A stretch of DNA of 50,149 nucleotides from an uncultured delta proteobacterium (GTDB lineage: Bacteria > Myxococcota_A > Polyangia > Polyangiales > Ga0077539): NCBI GenBank assembly GCA_903845045.1, contig CAIMWA010000281.1, positions 1 through 50,149 of the forward strand, read 5' to 3'. Of the stretch, positions 48,792 through 50,149 are shown one piece after another. The notes beneath the pieces are model-generated. The model was given only the letters and a program-made list of their open reading frames with translations, did not search any database and was not told the DNA's origin. The translations under genes and the position numbers were made by a program. Each line of letters starts with the position of its first letter. Position 1 is the stretch's first letter.

Positions 48792-49163
48792 ATGTTTGGC
48801 ATCGGCGCAACGGAACTCCTCCTCATCGGCATCGTCGCGTTGGTCGTGGTGGGGCCCAAGAACCTGCCGCCGATGCTGCGCGCGCTGGGCCGCGCGGTGC
48901 GCGAGTTCCAGCGGGCGACGCGGGAGCTTCGCAAGGACGCCGGCTTCGACGACGTCGTCGACGAGGTCACGCGCCCGCTGCGCGAAGGGCTGTCGGGCAT
49001 CGAGGAGGGCATGAAGGCCACCGTCGAGGACGCCAAGCGCGCCGCCTCGCTGGAGCCCGCGCTGGACCTCTCGTCGGAGTACCCCGAGAGCGGCCCCGAC
49101 GACTACGGCGCGCTGCCCGAGGGCACGGTGATGTACCCGCCGCCGAGCGGAGGCTGGAAGTGA
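48792..49163 (+). CDS. tatB: Sec-independent translocase TatA/TatB-type protein, probably TatB
   Basis: MFGIGATELLLIGIVALVVVGPKNLPPMLRALGRAVREFQRATRELRKD; adjacent to tatC. Confidence 0.9.
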   Translation: MFGIGATELLLIGIVALVVVGPKNLPPMLRALGRAVREFQRATRELRKDAGFDDVVDEVTRPLREGLSGIEEGMKATVEDAKRAASLEPALDLSSEYPESGPDDYGALPEGTVMYPPPSGGWK

Positions 49164-50149
49164 GCACGCCTCCCGAGACGGCGGCGGCGATGAGCTTCCG
49201 CGAGCACCTCGAGGAGCTGCGGTCGCGCATCATCCGCGCCACGCTGGCGGTGCTCGCCGGCATGGGCGTGGGGTGGGTGTACCGCGAGCAGCTCTTCGCG
49301 TGGCTGCTGCGCCCCTTGGAGGTCGCGTGGTTCTGCAACGCCCGCGACAACACCCCGCAGGCGTGCACGATCCCGCAGATCGTCGGCTGGATGCTGCACT
49401 ACCCGGCGTTCCAGGGCGTGCGCGCGGCGGCGCAGGCGGGGCAGGTCACGCGGCCCGGGATGCAGTCGTTCCCGCTGAACCCGCAGGTGCACTTCCCGGA
49501 TCCGACGTCGGCCTTCGTGGTCTACCTGAAGATCGCGGCCATCGGCGGCTTCATGCTCGCGCTGCCGGTGGTGTTCTACCAGCTGTGGATGTTCATCGCG
49601 CCGGGGCTCTACGCGAAGGAGAAGCGCGTCGTCCTGCCGCTGGTGTTCTTCTCGACGCTGTTCTTCGTGAGCGGCGCGCTCTTCGGCTACCACTTCGTCT
49701 TCCCCGTCGGCTACGCGTGGTTCCTCGGGTTCAGCGGGCACGTGTCGAACACCGCGGTGACGGTGCTCCCCACGCTCATGATGGACGAGTACCTGAGCTT
49801 CACCTCGCAGATGCTCCTGGCGTTCGGCGTGGTGTTCCTGCTGCCGCTGTTCGTGTTCTTCCTGTCGCTCATCGGCCTCGTGACGTGGCGCCAGCTCCTC
49901 GCGTTCTCGCGGTATTTCACCGTCATCGCGTTCATCCTGGCGGCGGTGCTCACGCCGAGCACGGACGTGTACTCGCAGGTGATGCTGGGGCTGCCGCTGG
50001 TGGCCCTCTACTTCGTCGCGGTGCTGCTCTCGTTCCTCTTCGGTCCGAAGGAGTCGAAGCCCTGGCGCAAGGCCCTGGCCGACACGAAGGACAAGCGCGA
50101 CGAGGTGCTCGCGGCGGAGAAGACCGCGGCGCTCACCGAGGAGGAGGCG
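49160..50149 (+). CDS. tatC: Sec-independent translocase TatC (partial, runs off window end)
   Basis: Open frame from GTG 49160: MSFREHLEELRSRIIRATLAVLAGMGVGW...LPVVFYQLWMFIAPGLYAKEKR...FLLPLFVFFLSLIGLVTW...AVLTPSTDVYSQVMLGLPLVALY. Confidence 0.93.
   Translation, partial: MSTPPETAAAMSFREHLEELRSRIIRATLAVLAGMGVGWVYREQLFAWLLRPLEVAWFCNARDNTPQACTIPQIVGWMLHYPAFQGVRAAAQAGQVTRPGMQSFPLNPQVHFPDPTSAFVVYLKIAAIGGFMLALPVVFYQLWMFIAPGLYAKEKRVVLPLVFFSTLFFVSGALFGYHFVFPVGYAWFLGFSGHVSNTAVTVLPTLMMDEYLSFTSQMLLAFGVVFLLPLFVFFLSLIGLVTWRQLLAFSRYFTVIAFILAAVLTPSTDVYSQVMLGLPLVALYFVAVLLSFLFGPKESKPWRKALADTKDKRDEVLAAEKTAALTEEEA

Overview
High-GC window of about 50 kb, probably from a Myxococcota-type chromosome. The lineage is inferred from many VxGC-type lipoproteins with Asp/Ala/Pro-rich linkers, a MYXO-CTERM-like tail and large secreted Cys-rich proteins. 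I support about 36 protein genes, including class I fumarase, a PFK-2/FBPase-2-like bifunctional enzyme, a lysyl oxidase-like protein, TatD, SmpB, Obg, an ERG4/ERG24-type sterol reductase, ClpB, an S41 protease and TatB/TatC (TatC runs off the window end). I found no rRNA, tRNA, CRISPR array or transposase gene. The most unusual content is intergenic. At least three unrelated-looking families of short paired inverted repeats share GGGGAC...GTCCCC termini and about 26-nt conserved arms, with loops that are not conserved and, in two families, a fixed internal mismatch bubble in the stem. They sit at gene ends, abut one start codon, supply two stop codons and truncate a Uma2-type gene. A fourth, REPIN-like C-rich inverted pair lies between two convergent genes. 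No cognate transposase is present, so any link to REP/RAYT or other HUH transposases is inference. All calls were made by eye from the sequence and the ORF track; no database search was run.
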